Position numbers and translations under genes: made by a program. Below the pieces are notes generated by a model. It ran no database searches and was not told where the DNA came from. It was given only the letters and a program-made list of their open reading frames with translations. A stretch of 64,000 nucleotides of DNA from Bacteroidaceae bacterium (lineage in GTDB: Bacteria; Bacteroidota; Bacteroidia; Bacteroidales; Bacteroidaceae). Numbering within the stretch: the first letter of the stretch is position 1; each line of letters begins with the position of its first letter. This document shows positions 43,617 through 52,991 of the stretch, piece by piece. The stretch spans positions 1-64,000 of the forward strand of contig JAFTYI010000037.1 in NCBI GenBank assembly GCA_017464815.1. The letters run 5' to 3'.

Positions 43617-45560
43617 TTACTTGGGTTGGGCAAAGCTGCCGAAGTAGCGGGTGCAGACCTGTTGCCATTCGCGGGCGTCGACGAGTTGGGTGGTGAGCTT
43701 GGTGTTCACCTCTTGCCAGCGTTGGGCGTCGATGTAGGGCTTGGCCTGTTGCCACGTGGCAATGAAGTCGATGACTTCGTTGACTCCGCGCTGGTAGTGC
43801 CACTCCATCTCCTGGATGAGGGTGCGTCCGCTCTTCATCTTGTAGTCCCACGGCAGGTGGTGGAACCAGAGGAGGTATTCCTCGGGGCAGGTCTCGGGCG
43901 CATCGTACTGGGTGCGATAGGGCTCGGGATATTGCCGGGTGGCGCCTGTGCCTCGTGACGAGCGGTCGAAGCCTACGCCCCGGTTGTCGGCCTGGTGGTA
44001 GTAGACGGGGCACCACTCAAGCGGGTAGTTGGCCTTGAAGCCGTCGGGCTCGGGGCCATAGTGGTGGTCGAACTTGAAGATGTGGTGCAGGCCGAGGGGC
44101 ATCATGTAGTCCACACAGGCTTCGCGGCTGCGCAACATCATGTCGAGCATCGAGGCATACACCGTGGCGTAGGGGGTGCGCTTCAGGCGAATCTGCTGGC
44201 TGCCGTTCTCCTTGCGGAAGCGCCTTTCGTCGCTCCTCCGTTCTTCGCTCTTCACCTCGGGTGCTTCGCTTCCGAAGGTCTGGCGCAGCCACTCGTCGGC
44301 TATCTGTCTGGAGGTGAGGGTGGGGTCCCATGCCAGGCGGCCGAAGGCGTACCAGTTGGCCTGTGCAAAGTGGTGGCCACACCAGTTGGTGTCGAGCCCG
44401 ATGTTGGCCACTCCGGCGATGCCTTTCAGCTTCTTGGGGGAGACAAAGGAGAAGAACTCTTCCCACATGGGGGCCAGGAAGACCAGTTGCTGGCTGTGGC
44501 CCAGGTATTCTTGGGTGATTTGCAGCTCGGCCATCTGGTGGGTCTGCTCCATCTGGTCAAAGATGGGGGCATAGGGCTCGCGGGGCTGGAAGTCGAGCGG
44601 GCCGTTCTTGGATTGCAGGATGACGTTGTCGCGGAACTCGCCGTCGCAGGGCTTGAACTCGGAGACGGCCTGCTTCACGCGGTCCTCGCCCTTGTGCTTG
44701 GCTCCATAGACGAAGCTGCGCCACATGACGATGCCTCCGTGGGGCTTCAGTGCGTCGGCCAGCATGTTGGCTCCATCGGCGTGGGTGCGTCCGTAGTCGA
44801 ACGGGCCGGGCTGACCCTCGGAGTTGGCTTTCACGAGGAAGCCGCCAAAGTCGGGGATGACCTTGTAGATGTCGGTCACGCGGCGTTTCCACCAGCGGCG
44901 CACCTGGCGGTTCAGCGGGTCGGCCGTCTCCACCTCGCCCAGTGCCTTGGGCGAACCGAAGTTGACCGAGATGAACACCCTGATGCCCCAGGGGCGGAGC
45001 AGGTCGGCTATCTCGCGTACCTTATTTATATAGGGGGCTGTCAACATCTTGGGTGAAGCATTCACGTTGTTGAGCACTGTGCCGTTGATGCCGATGGAGG
45101 CATTGGCCATGGCATAGGCTTCGATGAGGCTGGGGTCGGTTTCGAGGCGGTCGTTCCAGAAGATGCTCTCGCCGGCATAGCCGCGCTCGACTGAGCCGTC
45201 GAGGTTGTCCCAGTGGTTGAGCAGGCGCAGGTCGAAGCAGGGGGCGGATGTCCCCGTCTCGCCGCGCAGCAAGGCAAAGGCGCCGTAGAGCAGTCCGGCC
45301 TCGGAGTGGGCCGTGATGGTGGCCGCCTCCTTGTCGCCACGGATGGTGTAGCCGTCGGTGGCCGGTTGGGTGGGGTCAAGGGTGAGGGTCACTTGCTTGC
45401 CGTCGTAGTGGAGTTTCAGCACTTCCGCTGCTTTCCCTTCGTGGCCGGTCACTTGGGCGGTGCGCAGGGTGTCGAGGCGAAGCCACAGCCTGCTGCCGTC
45501 CTCGGCCTTCAGGGCGAGGAGGGGCAGCAGGGCTGTCAGTATGAAAAGAAGTTTTCTCAT
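43617..45560 (-). CDS. GH67 family alpha-glucuronidase
   Basis: 647 residues from the ATG at 45560, which gives the signal peptide MRKLLFILTALLPLLALKA. The N-terminal beta domain (about 20-120), the barrel with the acid Glu region KANSEGQPGPFDYGR and the base-pair region DFQPREP...AELQITQEY, and the C-terminal helical domain ending near DWHYQRG-like sequence fit GH67. The enzyme removes 4-O-methyl-glucuronic acid from the non-reducing end of xylo-oligosaccharides. It corresponds to xynF of the Prevotella bryantii xylan cluster. Eight bases separate it from the SGNH gene. A charged Arg/Glu stretch (EVKSEERRSDERRFRKE) looks like an insertion in a loop. Confidence 0.92.
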   Translation of the reverse strand: MRKLLFILTALLPLLALKAEDGSRLWLRLDTLRTAQVTGHEGKAAEVLKLHYDGKQVTLTLDPTQPATDGYTIRGDKEAATITAHSEAGLLYGAFALLRGETGTSAPCFDLRLLNHWDNLDGSVERGYAGESIFWNDRLETDPSLIEAYAMANASIGINGTVLNNVNASPKMLTAPYINKVREIADLLRPWGIRVFISVNFGSPKALGEVETADPLNRQVRRWWKRRVTDIYKVIPDFGGFLVKANSEGQPGPFDYGRTHADGANMLADALKPHGGIVMWRSFVYGAKHKGEDRVKQAVSEFKPCDGEFRDNVILQSKNGPLDFQPREPYAPIFDQMEQTHQMAELQITQEYLGHSQQLVFLAPMWEEFFSFVSPKKLKGIAGVANIGLDTNWCGHHFAQANWYAFGRLAWDPTLTSRQIADEWLRQTFGSEAPEVKSEERRSDERRFRKENGSQQIRLKRTPYATVYASMLDMMLRSREACVDYMMPLGLHHIFKFDHHYGPEPDGFKANYPLEWCPVYYHQADNRGVGFDRSSRGTGATRQYPEPYRTQYDAPETCPEEYLLWFHHLPWDYKMKSGRTLIQEMEWHYQRGVNEVIDFIATWQQAKPYIDAQRWQEVNTKLTTQLVDAREWQQVCTRYFGSFAQPK

Positions 45561-45567
45561 GATGTCT

Positions 45568-46794
45568 CTATTGCTGGGTGGGGGTGGTAAACAGGCTGAG
45601 GTCCACGATGTTGCCCATTGCCTCGTAGCCCTTGGCATTGGGGTGGAGATAGTCGTTCTCGAAGAGGAAGTCGGGGTGCATGCTCAGGGTGTCCTGCGGG
45701 TCGCGCACGGCATGTTCCATCTCGATGACGCCGTCGAGCAGCGGTGTGGTGCGCATCCACTGGTTGAGGTGTTGGCGTCCGGCCTCGTGGTCTTCGGTGT
45801 AGTAGCCATTGTTCTTGAAGGGGGTGATGGTGCCGCCCAACACGCGGATTCCCTTGGCGTGAGCCTCGTTGATAATCTTTGTGTAGAGGTCGATGATGGC
45901 ATTGGCCGACCACATGGCGTCGCGTGCCCATCCCAGGTCGTTCACGGCCTCGAAGAGGATGATCCACTTCACGCCCGGTTGCTCCAGCAGGTCGTGGGTG
46001 TAGCGGTCTTTGCCGGCGGGGCCGAGTCCGCTACCCAGCATGCAGTTGCCACCGATGCCCATGTTGAGCACGGCCACGTTCTGTGTGGCCTCGTTGGCCA
46101 GCAGGCGGCGCGAGAGCACGTCGGGCCAGCGGTTCTGCTGGTTGGTGGTGGAGCCGCGGCCGTCGGTGATGGAGTTGCCAAGGATGGCAATGGCACCGGC
46201 GTCGGGGCCGGCTTTCACGTCGAGTCCCAGGATGGTGTACCAGTGGTCGGTGCGCACGGCTTGGGTGAAGTCGGTGGTGTTGCCCTCGGCCAGGTAGGAT
46301 GTGGTGCGCGAGCCGGGATGTCCTGTCACGCTGGTGGACGAGGCTTGTCCGTAGTGGATGGTGATGGCCACGTTCTGACGCGGTCCCATGGGGAACTTCA
46401 CGGCATCGGAGGTGGCTGTGCCACCGGGTGCCATGGTGATGCCCGGTTGTCCGTCGAAGGTGAGGCTGACGGTGGTGGCCTCGTCTACCTCGTAGCTGCT
46501 GCCCGAGGTGGTGGCGTGGGAGAGTTCGATGGCTTGTATCTCGGTGGAGTCGGTGCTGAACTCGTTGGTCAGGCGCAGGCGCACCTCTTCGCCACCGATG
46601 GAGACTTGCACGATTTGGCGGATGGAGTTGCCGCCCAGTCCCGGGGCGGGCGGGTTGTTGTGGGGTTCCACCAGTTGGCGGGCGGTGCCCCAGGTGCCTA
46701 CCCACTGGGTGGGTTCGGCCTGGGTGCACGAAGCCGTGGCCAGCAGCACGGACAGTGCGCCGGCTGTGGCCATCTTCTTGAGTTGGTTGCTCAT
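45568..46794 (-). CDS. SGNH/GDSL-family esterase, lipoprotein (xynE-like)
   Basis: 408 residues with a lipoprotein signal (ATASC). After an N-terminal jelly-roll domain (about 30-170), the SGNH hydrolase carries the nucleophile Ser in LGNSITDGRGS, the glycine block NMGIGGN, the Asn block EAVNDLG and the catalytic Asp/His in DYLHPNAKG. The GDS motif appears as GNS, as is usual in this subgroup. Removal of acetyl groups from xylan is likely from context. The start at 46794 was preferred to 46800 because both give the same signal peptide and the second is closer to the family norm; the difference is two residues. Confidence 0.85.
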   Translation of the reverse strand: MSNQLKKMATAGALSVLLATASCTQAEPTQWVGTWGTARQLVEPHNNPPAPGLGGNSIRQIVQVSIGGEEVRLRLTNEFSTDSTEIQAIELSHATTSGSSYEVDEATTVSLTFDGQPGITMAPGGTATSDAVKFPMGPRQNVAITIHYGQASSTSVTGHPGSRTTSYLAEGNTTDFTQAVRTDHWYTILGLDVKAGPDAGAIAILGNSITDGRGSTTNQQNRWPDVLSRRLLANEATQNVAVLNMGIGGNCMLGSGLGPAGKDRYTHDLLEQPGVKWIILFEAVNDLGWARDAMWSANAIIDLYTKIINEAHAKGIRVLGGTITPFKNNGYYTEDHEAGRQHLNQWMRTTPLLDGVIEMEHAVRDPQDTLSMHPDFLFENDYLHPNAKGYEAMGNIVDLSLFTTPTQQ

Positions 46795-46824
46795 TGACAT
46801 ATGGATATGTTTGTGTTTGTCGGG

Positions 46825-47838
46825 TTAGTCATTCTTTACTTTACGGATGGTTCCGTCTTCGTTGTAGTACAGCTTCTGTACTTTCAGTGAGCGGAGCCAG
46901 GTGGTGTCGTTGGAGGGCACACAGTCGTGGTAGAACAGATACCACTCTCCCTTGTACTCAACGATGCTGTGATGGGTGGTCCATCCCACCACGGGGTCGA
47001 GGATGACGCCCTGGAAGCGGAACGGTCCGTAGGGAGTGTCGCCGATGGCGTAGCACAGCATGTGGCTGTCGCCGGTGGAGTAGGAGAAGTAGTACTTGCC
47101 CCGATACTTGTGCATCCACGATGCTTCGAAGAAGCGGTGGGGGTTGCCGGCCTTCATGGGGTTGCCCGTCTCATCGAGGATGACTACGGCGTGGGGGGCT
47201 TCGGCAAACTGCAGCACATCGTCGCTCATCTTCACCACCATCGAGGGCACGGCGGGTGCGTCGGCGGGCAGGAAGAGGGGGGTCTTCTTGTCGGCCGCGG
47301 GACCCATCACTACGCAGCCTTCTTCGTTGTCGGTGGCAGCGGGGGTGAGGGTGTACCACTGGAGCTGTCCGCCCCACAGGCCGCCGAAGTAGCAGTAGAT
47401 GCTGCCGTCGTCGTCCTTGAACACACAGGGGTCGATGCTGAACGAGCCGCGGATGGGGTGGGGCTGGGGGATGAAGGGGCCTTCGGGCTTGTCGGCCACG
47501 GCCACGCCGAGGTGGAACACCCCGTTGGGGTCTTTGGCCGAGAAGACGAGGTAGTATTTGCCGTCCTTCTCCACCACGTCGTTGTCCCACATCTGGCGCT
47601 CGGCCCAGGGCACTTGTCCAACGTCGAGCACCACGCCGTGGTCGGTCACTTCGCCCTGTTCCACGTTGGTCAGCGAGAGGACGTGGTAGTCCTTCATCTG
47701 GAAGTGTCCGCCATCGTCGTCGAATGCCTCGCCGCTGTCGCGGTCGTGGCTGGGGTAGATGTAGAGGCGGTCGCCAAACACGTTGGCCGAGGGGTCGGCC
47801 ATATAGTCACTCGGAAAGAGGTATCTGGGAGTTTTCAT
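46825..47838 (-). CDS. xynB: GH43 family beta-xylosidase/arabinofuranosidase, cytoplasmic (xynB-like)
   Basis: 337 residues without a signal peptide. Catalytic residues are visible as DP in YMADPSANV, the Asp in SIDPCVF and the Glu in FEASWMHK. Single-domain cytoplasmic GH43_1 enzymes next to a xyloside symporter release xylose or arabinose from imported oligosaccharides. The order symporter - GH43 - esterase - GH67 parallels the xyn cluster of Prevotella bryantii, hence the symbol. It is 52 bases after the symporter gene. Confidence 0.85.
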   Translation of the reverse strand: MKTPRYLFPSDYMADPSANVFGDRLYIYPSHDRDSGEAFDDDGGHFQMKDYHVLSLTNVEQGEVTDHGVVLDVGQVPWAERQMWDNDVVEKDGKYYLVFSAKDPNGVFHLGVAVADKPEGPFIPQPHPIRGSFSIDPCVFKDDDGSIYCYFGGLWGGQLQWYTLTPAATDNEEGCVVMGPAADKKTPLFLPADAPAVPSMVVKMSDDVLQFAEAPHAVVILDETGNPMKAGNPHRFFEASWMHKYRGKYYFSYSTGDSHMLCYAIGDTPYGPFRFQGVILDPVVGWTTHHSIVEYKGEWYLFYHDCVPSNDTTWLRSLKVQKLYYNEDGTIRKVKND

Positions 47839-47890
47839 TGTTGATATGGTTTTAATGGGTTAATACTCATGTTGTGGGGGATGACTGGGG

Positions 47891-49300
47891 TCACTTGTTT
47901 CGTTCTTCAATCTCGCGGTTGATCTTGTCGATGACCTCGTCGCTCAGTTCATACTGTGAGATGATGTACATGGCCAGCAACAGCAGTGCGGCGGGGATGA
48001 CACAGACGAGCCACAGGATGCCCTGCTCGGCCAGCGGGGTCTGTTGGGGCAGTTCGGCATTGAAGCCTACCCAGGCCAGCACCAGTCCCGGAACCACGCC
48101 ACCCAGTGCCATACCGGCCTTGAAGAAGATGCCGGTGAGGGCGTTCACAATGCCGGCAATGCGGCGGCCGGAGGTGTATTCGCCGTAAGAGACAACCTCG
48201 GGGACGAGTACCCACATGTAGCCGGTGGCTACGATGATGCCTGTGCTCTTGACAAACTGTGCCACGCAGAGGAGGTCGAAACGCTTCAGGGCCTCCACCT
48301 GTACGAAGACGTACATCATGGCCATGCCCACAATGGCGGTGCCGAGGAAGAGGTAGAACATGCCCTTCTTGCCAATCTTGCGCTTGATGGCGGGCACCAG
48401 CGGCATGAAGATGAAGGCAGGGATGGTGCCCAGCCACATGAAGGCGGTGGTCATCAGCGGGGTGGCGCCCACGTTGTAGCTCATGAAGTAGGCATCGGCG
48501 GCATTGCCCACGCTCATCATGGCAAAGGCGGTCACAAAGAAGAAGGCCAACACGCGCAGGGGGCGGTTGCGCAGGAACTCCGTCCACAGGTCGCTCACCT
48601 TCACGTTCTCCGACTCCTTCTGGTCCATAACCACGCGTTCCTTACATTGCGCGAAGCAGAAGATGAGCAGGGCCAGGCCGGCCAGGCAGAAGATGGTCAT
48701 GGTGATGAACCATGCCGGGGCAGCCTCGGGGGTGTTGGTGATGGCCTCGCCATCGGCACCGATGGGGGCAAAGATGGCGATTACCATCGGCAGCGACTTC
48801 ACGATGAGTGCGCCCAGGTTGGCCATGAACATGCGGGTGGAGGTCAGCACGGTAATCTCATGCGTGTCGCGTGTCAGCGAGGAGTTCAGTGCTCCGTAGG
48901 GCACGTTCACCAAGGTGTAACACATGCTCATGCCCACGTAGGTGACATAGGCGTAGACGACTGAGCCGCTGAAACCATTCCAGAAGCAGAGGATGGCCAG
49001 ACCCACCAAGGGGATACCACCCAGGACGAGCCACGAACGGTACTTTCCCCATCGGGGATTGCCCTTGTCGACAAAGGCGCCCACCAAGGGGTCCCACAGG
49101 ACATCGACGAGGCGCACAATCAGGAACATCAGGGCGGCTGTTCCAGGGTCGAGACCGTAGACATTAGTGTAGAAAAACAGCAGCCAGATGCTGACCGTCT
49201 GGTAAATCAAGTTTTGGGCCATATCGCCCGAGCCGAATCCGATGCGCTGCATCCATGACAGCTTGTAGAAGCCTTTCTGTTCTTGTTCTGAATTGCTCAT
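47891..49300 (-). CDS. GPH-family sodium/xyloside symporter (MFS), xynD-like
   Basis: 469 residues with about twelve hydrophobic segments. The N-terminus (GFGSGDMAQNLIYQTVSIWL...FYTNVYGL) and RLVDVLWDPLVGAFVDK, the conserved DP motif of the MelB/XynP family, identify the glycoside-pentoside-hexuronide symporters. It would import xylo-oligosaccharides across the inner membrane to the cytoplasmic GH43. It is the first gene of the five-gene leftward operon; a TATCTTTG box is 52 bases upstream. Confidence 0.92.
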   Translation of the reverse strand: MSNSEQEQKGFYKLSWMQRIGFGSGDMAQNLIYQTVSIWLLFFYTNVYGLDPGTAALMFLIVRLVDVLWDPLVGAFVDKGNPRWGKYRSWLVLGGIPLVGLAILCFWNGFSGSVVYAYVTYVGMSMCYTLVNVPYGALNSSLTRDTHEITVLTSTRMFMANLGALIVKSLPMVIAIFAPIGADGEAITNTPEAAPAWFITMTIFCLAGLALLIFCFAQCKERVVMDQKESENVKVSDLWTEFLRNRPLRVLAFFFVTAFAMMSVGNAADAYFMSYNVGATPLMTTAFMWLGTIPAFIFMPLVPAIKRKIGKKGMFYLFLGTAIVGMAMMYVFVQVEALKRFDLLCVAQFVKSTGIIVATGYMWVLVPEVVSYGEYTSGRRIAGIVNALTGIFFKAGMALGGVVPGLVLAWVGFNAELPQQTPLAEQGILWLVCVIPAALLLLAMYIISQYELSDEVIDKINREIEERNK

Positions 49301-49351
49301 GATTATGATTGTTAAAGTTAATAGTTTCCCTTTTCATCGGTTTGTTGGTTG

Positions 49352-49359
49352 CAAAGATA
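49352..49359 (-). promoter_or_regulatory. -7 box of the xyloside operon (TATCTTTG)
   Basis: Matches TAnnTTTG on the minus strand; no -33 TTTG at the expected distance, consistent with activated expression. Confidence 0.55.
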
Positions 49360-49605
49360 CGGTTTTTGTCTCACATTTGAGCGCCCTGCATGTTGCATAT
49401 GCTTTTCAATATGTTGCATCGGCCTACATTTCGCCCTTTTGGCACGATTTTCTGCCGCGTGGCGGGGCTGAAGTGGGGCTTTGGCCGGCGGACGTGGGTG
49501 GTGGGCATTGTGGGCGGTAATTGTTGCTTACAAACGGTGGGCTGTCGTGAGGCTTGAAAAGGGGCTTGCCGGAGGGCGCTGGAAGGAGACACGTGAGTCG
49601 TCGGT

Positions 49606-49743
49606 CGGGACACACGTGTGTCATGCCTGGAGACACAGGTGTGTCATGCGAGGAGACACAGGTGTGTCTTGCGTGGAGACACAGGTGGGTCTTGGGCGGA
49701 GACACAGGTGGGTCTTTGGCAGAGACACAGGTGGGTCTTTTGA
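49606..49743. repeat. 23-bp palindromic tandem array, 6 units plus a degenerate one
   Basis: Units begin at 49606, 49629, 49652, 49675, 49698 and 49721; a decayed copy precedes at about 49585. The first core, GACACACGTGTGTC, is a perfect 14-base palindrome. The next are GACACAGGTGTGTC (two units) and then GACACAGGTGGGTC (three units), so palindromy decays along the array. Confidence 0.92.
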
Positions 49744-49937
49744 GGGTGTTTAAGTCGCTGATAATCAGTGTGGGTTCAGTGGCCGATTGACACCACTTGG
49801 TGCGAGGGTGGGGCTGGCTTCAGTGGGAGGTGGGGATAAAAGGACTCCCTTTCTCCCCCTTCTTTGACGGAAGGAGGGGAAAGGGAAATGGGTTGGTATA
49901 AAATTCGGACAAACGTGCCTCCTCGTGACCCGCTGCC

Positions 49938-52493
49938 TTACTCCTTTTCTACCCGCTTGCGGAAGAATCGGAAGCGCATCAGCCAGCGGAACAGGGCCGG
50001 TTGCAGGGCATAGGTGATGAGGATGGTGCTGCTCATGCCGATGAGGGTGCTGAGCCCGATGGAATGGATGGCCGGGTGGGTGGCGAAGAGCAGCGAACCG
50101 AGCACCACCATCAGCACCACGGCCGAGAAGAAGATGGCCGTCTTGTGATAGGTCAGCAGCGAGTCGCCTTGGTTGCGGGCCTGGGCCAAGAGGCCTGTCA
50201 TGACGAAGATGCTGTAGTCCACCCCGATGCCGAAGATGAAGGTGGCGATGATGATGTTGATGAGGTTGAACTCAAGACCCGCCAGTGCCATCAGACCCTT
50301 GACCACATACCAACTGAGGCTCATGGGGATGAAGGCCAGCGTGGCCTGGCTCAGACTGCGGAACGAGATGAGCAGCACCACGAAGACGAAGACCGACGAG
50401 ATGCCAAGGATGGTGTTGAAGTCGTCGTTCAGCAGGCGCACCATGTCACTCGTGTAGAAGAAGGGGTCGATGACCACCGCATGGGGGCAGGCCGAGACGG
50501 CGTTGCTGACGGCCATCTTGTCCTCCTCGGTCATCTGCACGGAGGTGAACACCAGGAAGCGGTCGTCGCTCTCCTCGATGAAGTTGCTCAGCAGGCTCTC
50601 GGGCAGCACCTCGGCCTCGTAGAGGCTGGTGGGCTCATATTCGCTCTCGACCATGATGTAGAAGGGCTCGAACATGTCGGGGTTCAGCCCGTGCCGACGT
50701 GCCGAGGCGGTCAGCAGGGTGCGCACCTCGTCGACGCGCTCGGGCGTCCAGTACCCGGCCCAGCGGGCAATGCGCTCCTCCTGCTCAGCGGTGGGGATGA
50801 AGAGGGCCGACGAGCGGGAGAACTGCTTGACCACTCCCGCCTCTTGCAGCGAGTCGAGCGTGGCTGTCACCACCTTATTATATATAAGGGCCTCGTCCAA
50901 CGTGGGCGCACTGGCGGCGTAGTACATCGAGGCCAGTCCGCGGTTCACCTTGGCGGCATACTGCTCGCCTGAGCGGATGACCTTCGGCTCGTTGTAGCCG
51001 ATGTTGCGCAGGTTGCTGTCGAAGCCCACCCGGTCGGCGGTGAAGAAGGTGACCACGCACACCGCCACGATGCTCCAGCGCAGGATGCGGCTGCGGTCGA
51101 TGGGGTAGGAGTTCACCCGGTCGAGCAGGCGGAAGGCCCGCTCGTTCTTGCGGTTCCTCTCGGGACGGAAGAAGTGGGGCAGGAAGATGAGGGCAAACAG
51201 CGTGGTGCCCACCATGGCAAACGAGGCGAAGAGGCCGAAGTCCTTCAGCAGGTCGCTCTGGGTGAAGAGCAGGGCCAGGAAAGCGCCTATCGTGGTGATG
51301 CATCCCAGGCAGACGGGGGTCGACTGGTCGCGCAGCACCTGCTCGGGGTCGTTCACATACTTGTAGTGGGTCAGCACGTGCAGGCAGTAGCTCAGTGCCA
51401 CGCCCAGCACCAACGCACCGATGCCCATCGCCATCAGCGACATCTGGCCCTTGATCCACCAGATGCAGGCCAGGGCAAAGAACGTGCCGTATGCCACCGG
51501 AGCAAGCAGCATCCACAGGGTGCTCTTGTTGCGGAAGCAGACGCCGATGCCCACACAGATGACTAGCAACGACAGCCCCACGGTCAGTATCAGGTCGCCC
51601 TTGATCTGCCGCGAGTTGAACACACTCTGCACGGGCGACCCATGGAAGAGCACCTCCACCTCGGGGTGGCGCTCCTCGAAGGCTTCAATCTCCTCCTCAA
51701 GCATGCTGATGAGGTAGGTGCCCGCCTTGGAGTTGAAGGAGTTGAAGTTGGGCGACAGGAAGGCCAGTGCCACCGTGCTGTCGGGCGAGAAGAGCTGCCC
51801 GTCAATCATCGTGTAGCCGCCAATGCCCCCGGCCAGCGCCTTCCCTTGAGGCAGCAGTGCCATGCGCAGGGCGGCGGGGTCTTGTCCCACCATCGTCGAG
51901 GCACTTCCCTCCTCGTCCTCCATCACCAGGGTGTAGTTCAGCGCCATCTGACGGTCGATGGCCTCAGGGGTGAGCAGCGAGTCGAAGCGTGCATAGCACC
52001 CCTCGTCCACGAAGGCCGGCACATTCATCAGCGCATAGTCAAGCCCGTTCACCAACAGGTCGTCCTCGATGCGGCTCAGTATGTGGGCAATGTAGTGGGT
52101 GGCCGTGTCGCGCGCCATCAGCGCCTCCACCAACTCATCGGCGCAAGCCGCCAAGTGGGCCGCCTGCTCCTCAGTGGTCGATGGGGCTTGGCCTTGGGGG
52201 GCGGCCGGCTCTTCTGCACCTTCCGCTCCCTTCAGGTTGTCAGGCCTTTCATCGGCCTCCACCTTCCTGGCAGCCAACTGGATGAACACCTTGTCCTTCA
52301 CCCGCAGGTTGCCAAAGGCCAGTCCGCTCTCAGAGGCAGCCTCCGTCTGGGGAAGCAGCTTGGCAATGTTCTCCTCGTACTCAACCTTGAGTCCGAAGTA
52401 TACAAACAACACGCTGCTGAGTGTGAGCAGCGTGTACATCAGCCATCTCCTCCCTCGGAGGAAACGGTATAGGGGGATAAAGATTCTTTCCAT
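49938..52493 (-). CDS. RND/MMPL-family exporter of the polyene-like cluster
   Basis: 851 residues. Two repeats of one transmembrane helix, a large extracytoplasmic loop and five further helices give the RND/MMPL plan. The charged start MERIFIPLYRFLRGRR leads into helix 1, and the late GIGVDYSIFVMTGL segment carries the intramembrane acidic site. Exporters of this group accompany aryl polyene and flexirubin clusters and are thought to move lipid-like products to the envelope. It is the last gene of the seven-gene leftward operon. The first periplasmic loop has an Ala/Glu/Pro-rich insertion near residues 80-110. Confidence 0.85.
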   Translation of the reverse strand: MERIFIPLYRFLRGRRWLMYTLLTLSSVLFVYFGLKVEYEENIAKLLPQTEAASESGLAFGNLRVKDKVFIQLAARKVEADERPDNLKGAEGAEEPAAPQGQAPSTTEEQAAHLAACADELVEALMARDTATHYIAHILSRIEDDLLVNGLDYALMNVPAFVDEGCYARFDSLLTPEAIDRQMALNYTLVMEDEEGSASTMVGQDPAALRMALLPQGKALAGGIGGYTMIDGQLFSPDSTVALAFLSPNFNSFNSKAGTYLISMLEEEIEAFEERHPEVEVLFHGSPVQSVFNSRQIKGDLILTVGLSLLVICVGIGVCFRNKSTLWMLLAPVAYGTFFALACIWWIKGQMSLMAMGIGALVLGVALSYCLHVLTHYKYVNDPEQVLRDQSTPVCLGCITTIGAFLALLFTQSDLLKDFGLFASFAMVGTTLFALIFLPHFFRPERNRKNERAFRLLDRVNSYPIDRSRILRWSIVAVCVVTFFTADRVGFDSNLRNIGYNEPKVIRSGEQYAAKVNRGLASMYYAASAPTLDEALIYNKVVTATLDSLQEAGVVKQFSRSSALFIPTAEQEERIARWAGYWTPERVDEVRTLLTASARRHGLNPDMFEPFYIMVESEYEPTSLYEAEVLPESLLSNFIEESDDRFLVFTSVQMTEEDKMAVSNAVSACPHAVVIDPFFYTSDMVRLLNDDFNTILGISSVFVFVVLLISFRSLSQATLAFIPMSLSWYVVKGLMALAGLEFNLINIIIATFIFGIGVDYSIFVMTGLLAQARNQGDSLLTYHKTAIFFSAVVLMVVLGSLLFATHPAIHSIGLSTLIGMSSTILITYALQPALFRWLMRFRFFRKRVEKE

Positions 52494-52548
52494 TGTGTGG
52501 GTCTGTGGGTTTGGTTATTGATTGATAGGCAGGCATCTTTCCTCCGGT

Positions 52549-52617
52549 ATCGGGCTTCCCGTCCGCCATTGTGCGGGAGCGTTCACTCTCTGGCATCGGG
52601 ATTCCCGTCCGCCTGCC
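52549..52617. repeat. 23-bp spaced repeat, 3 units
   Basis: ATCGGGCTTCCCGTCCGCC at 52549 recurs with one change at 52595, 46 bases (2 x 23) later; a diverged middle unit starts at 52572. Cores have CGGG/CCCG dyads. It lies between the RND and dehydratase genes. Confidence 0.6.
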
Positions 52618-52631
52618 TGTGTGTGATGGGG

Positions 52632-52991
52632 TCAGTTGAGTTCGGCCTTCATCTCCAAGTAGGTCTCTTCGCCGTTGCCAAGGGTGGCACGCAGCTTGTA
52701 GGCGCCCTCCTTCTCGTCGAGGACGAGGGTGGCCGTCATGGTAGGATGCTCCTGTGGGGTCACAAGGGTGGTGAGGCGGCACAGGTTGAGGTTGCTCATG
52801 AAGAGGCGGCGGCCAACTGTCTGTTCGGCCAGTTCCTTCAGCATCTGTATGTTGCACACGCCGGGTGAGACGGGTTGCTCGGGGAAGTGTCCCCGATAGA
52901 CTTGGCACTCGGGATTGAGGCGGATGTGGTAGAGGTGGGCACCCTCCTGGGTGGAGGTGCCTTCGATGGTGTAGTAATCGTTGATCAGCAT
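52632..52991 (-). CDS. FabZ-like 3-hydroxyacyl-ACP dehydratase
   Basis: 119 residues from the ATG at 52991 (MLINDYY), which overlaps the end of the upstream gene by 7 bases. The hotdog-fold motif GHFPEQPVSPGV with the catalytic His and the following helix LKELAEQTV match FabZ-type dehydratases. It would dehydrate beta-hydroxyacyl-ACP during chain extension. The longer frame to 53033 lies within the preceding gene and was not used. Confidence 0.82.
   Translation of the reverse strand: MLINDYYTIEGTSTQEGAHLYHIRLNPECQVYRGHFPEQPVSPGVCNIQMLKELAEQTVGRRLFMSNLNLCRLTTLVTPQEHPTMTATLVLDEKEGAYKLRATLGNGEETYLEMKAELN

Larger units (their letters stand above)
49301..49937. other. intergenic region between symporter and RND genes
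   Basis: It holds the symporter promoter and a long 23-bp palindrome array (49606-49743). Open frames across the array result from its repeats and lack start contexts. Nothing else is recognised. Confidence 0.6.

Noticed and set aside
49481-49790. Open frames of 78-90 codons across the palindrome array
   Set aside because: They exist only because the repeats lack stops; a 23-base period shifts the frame at each unit and there is no start context.
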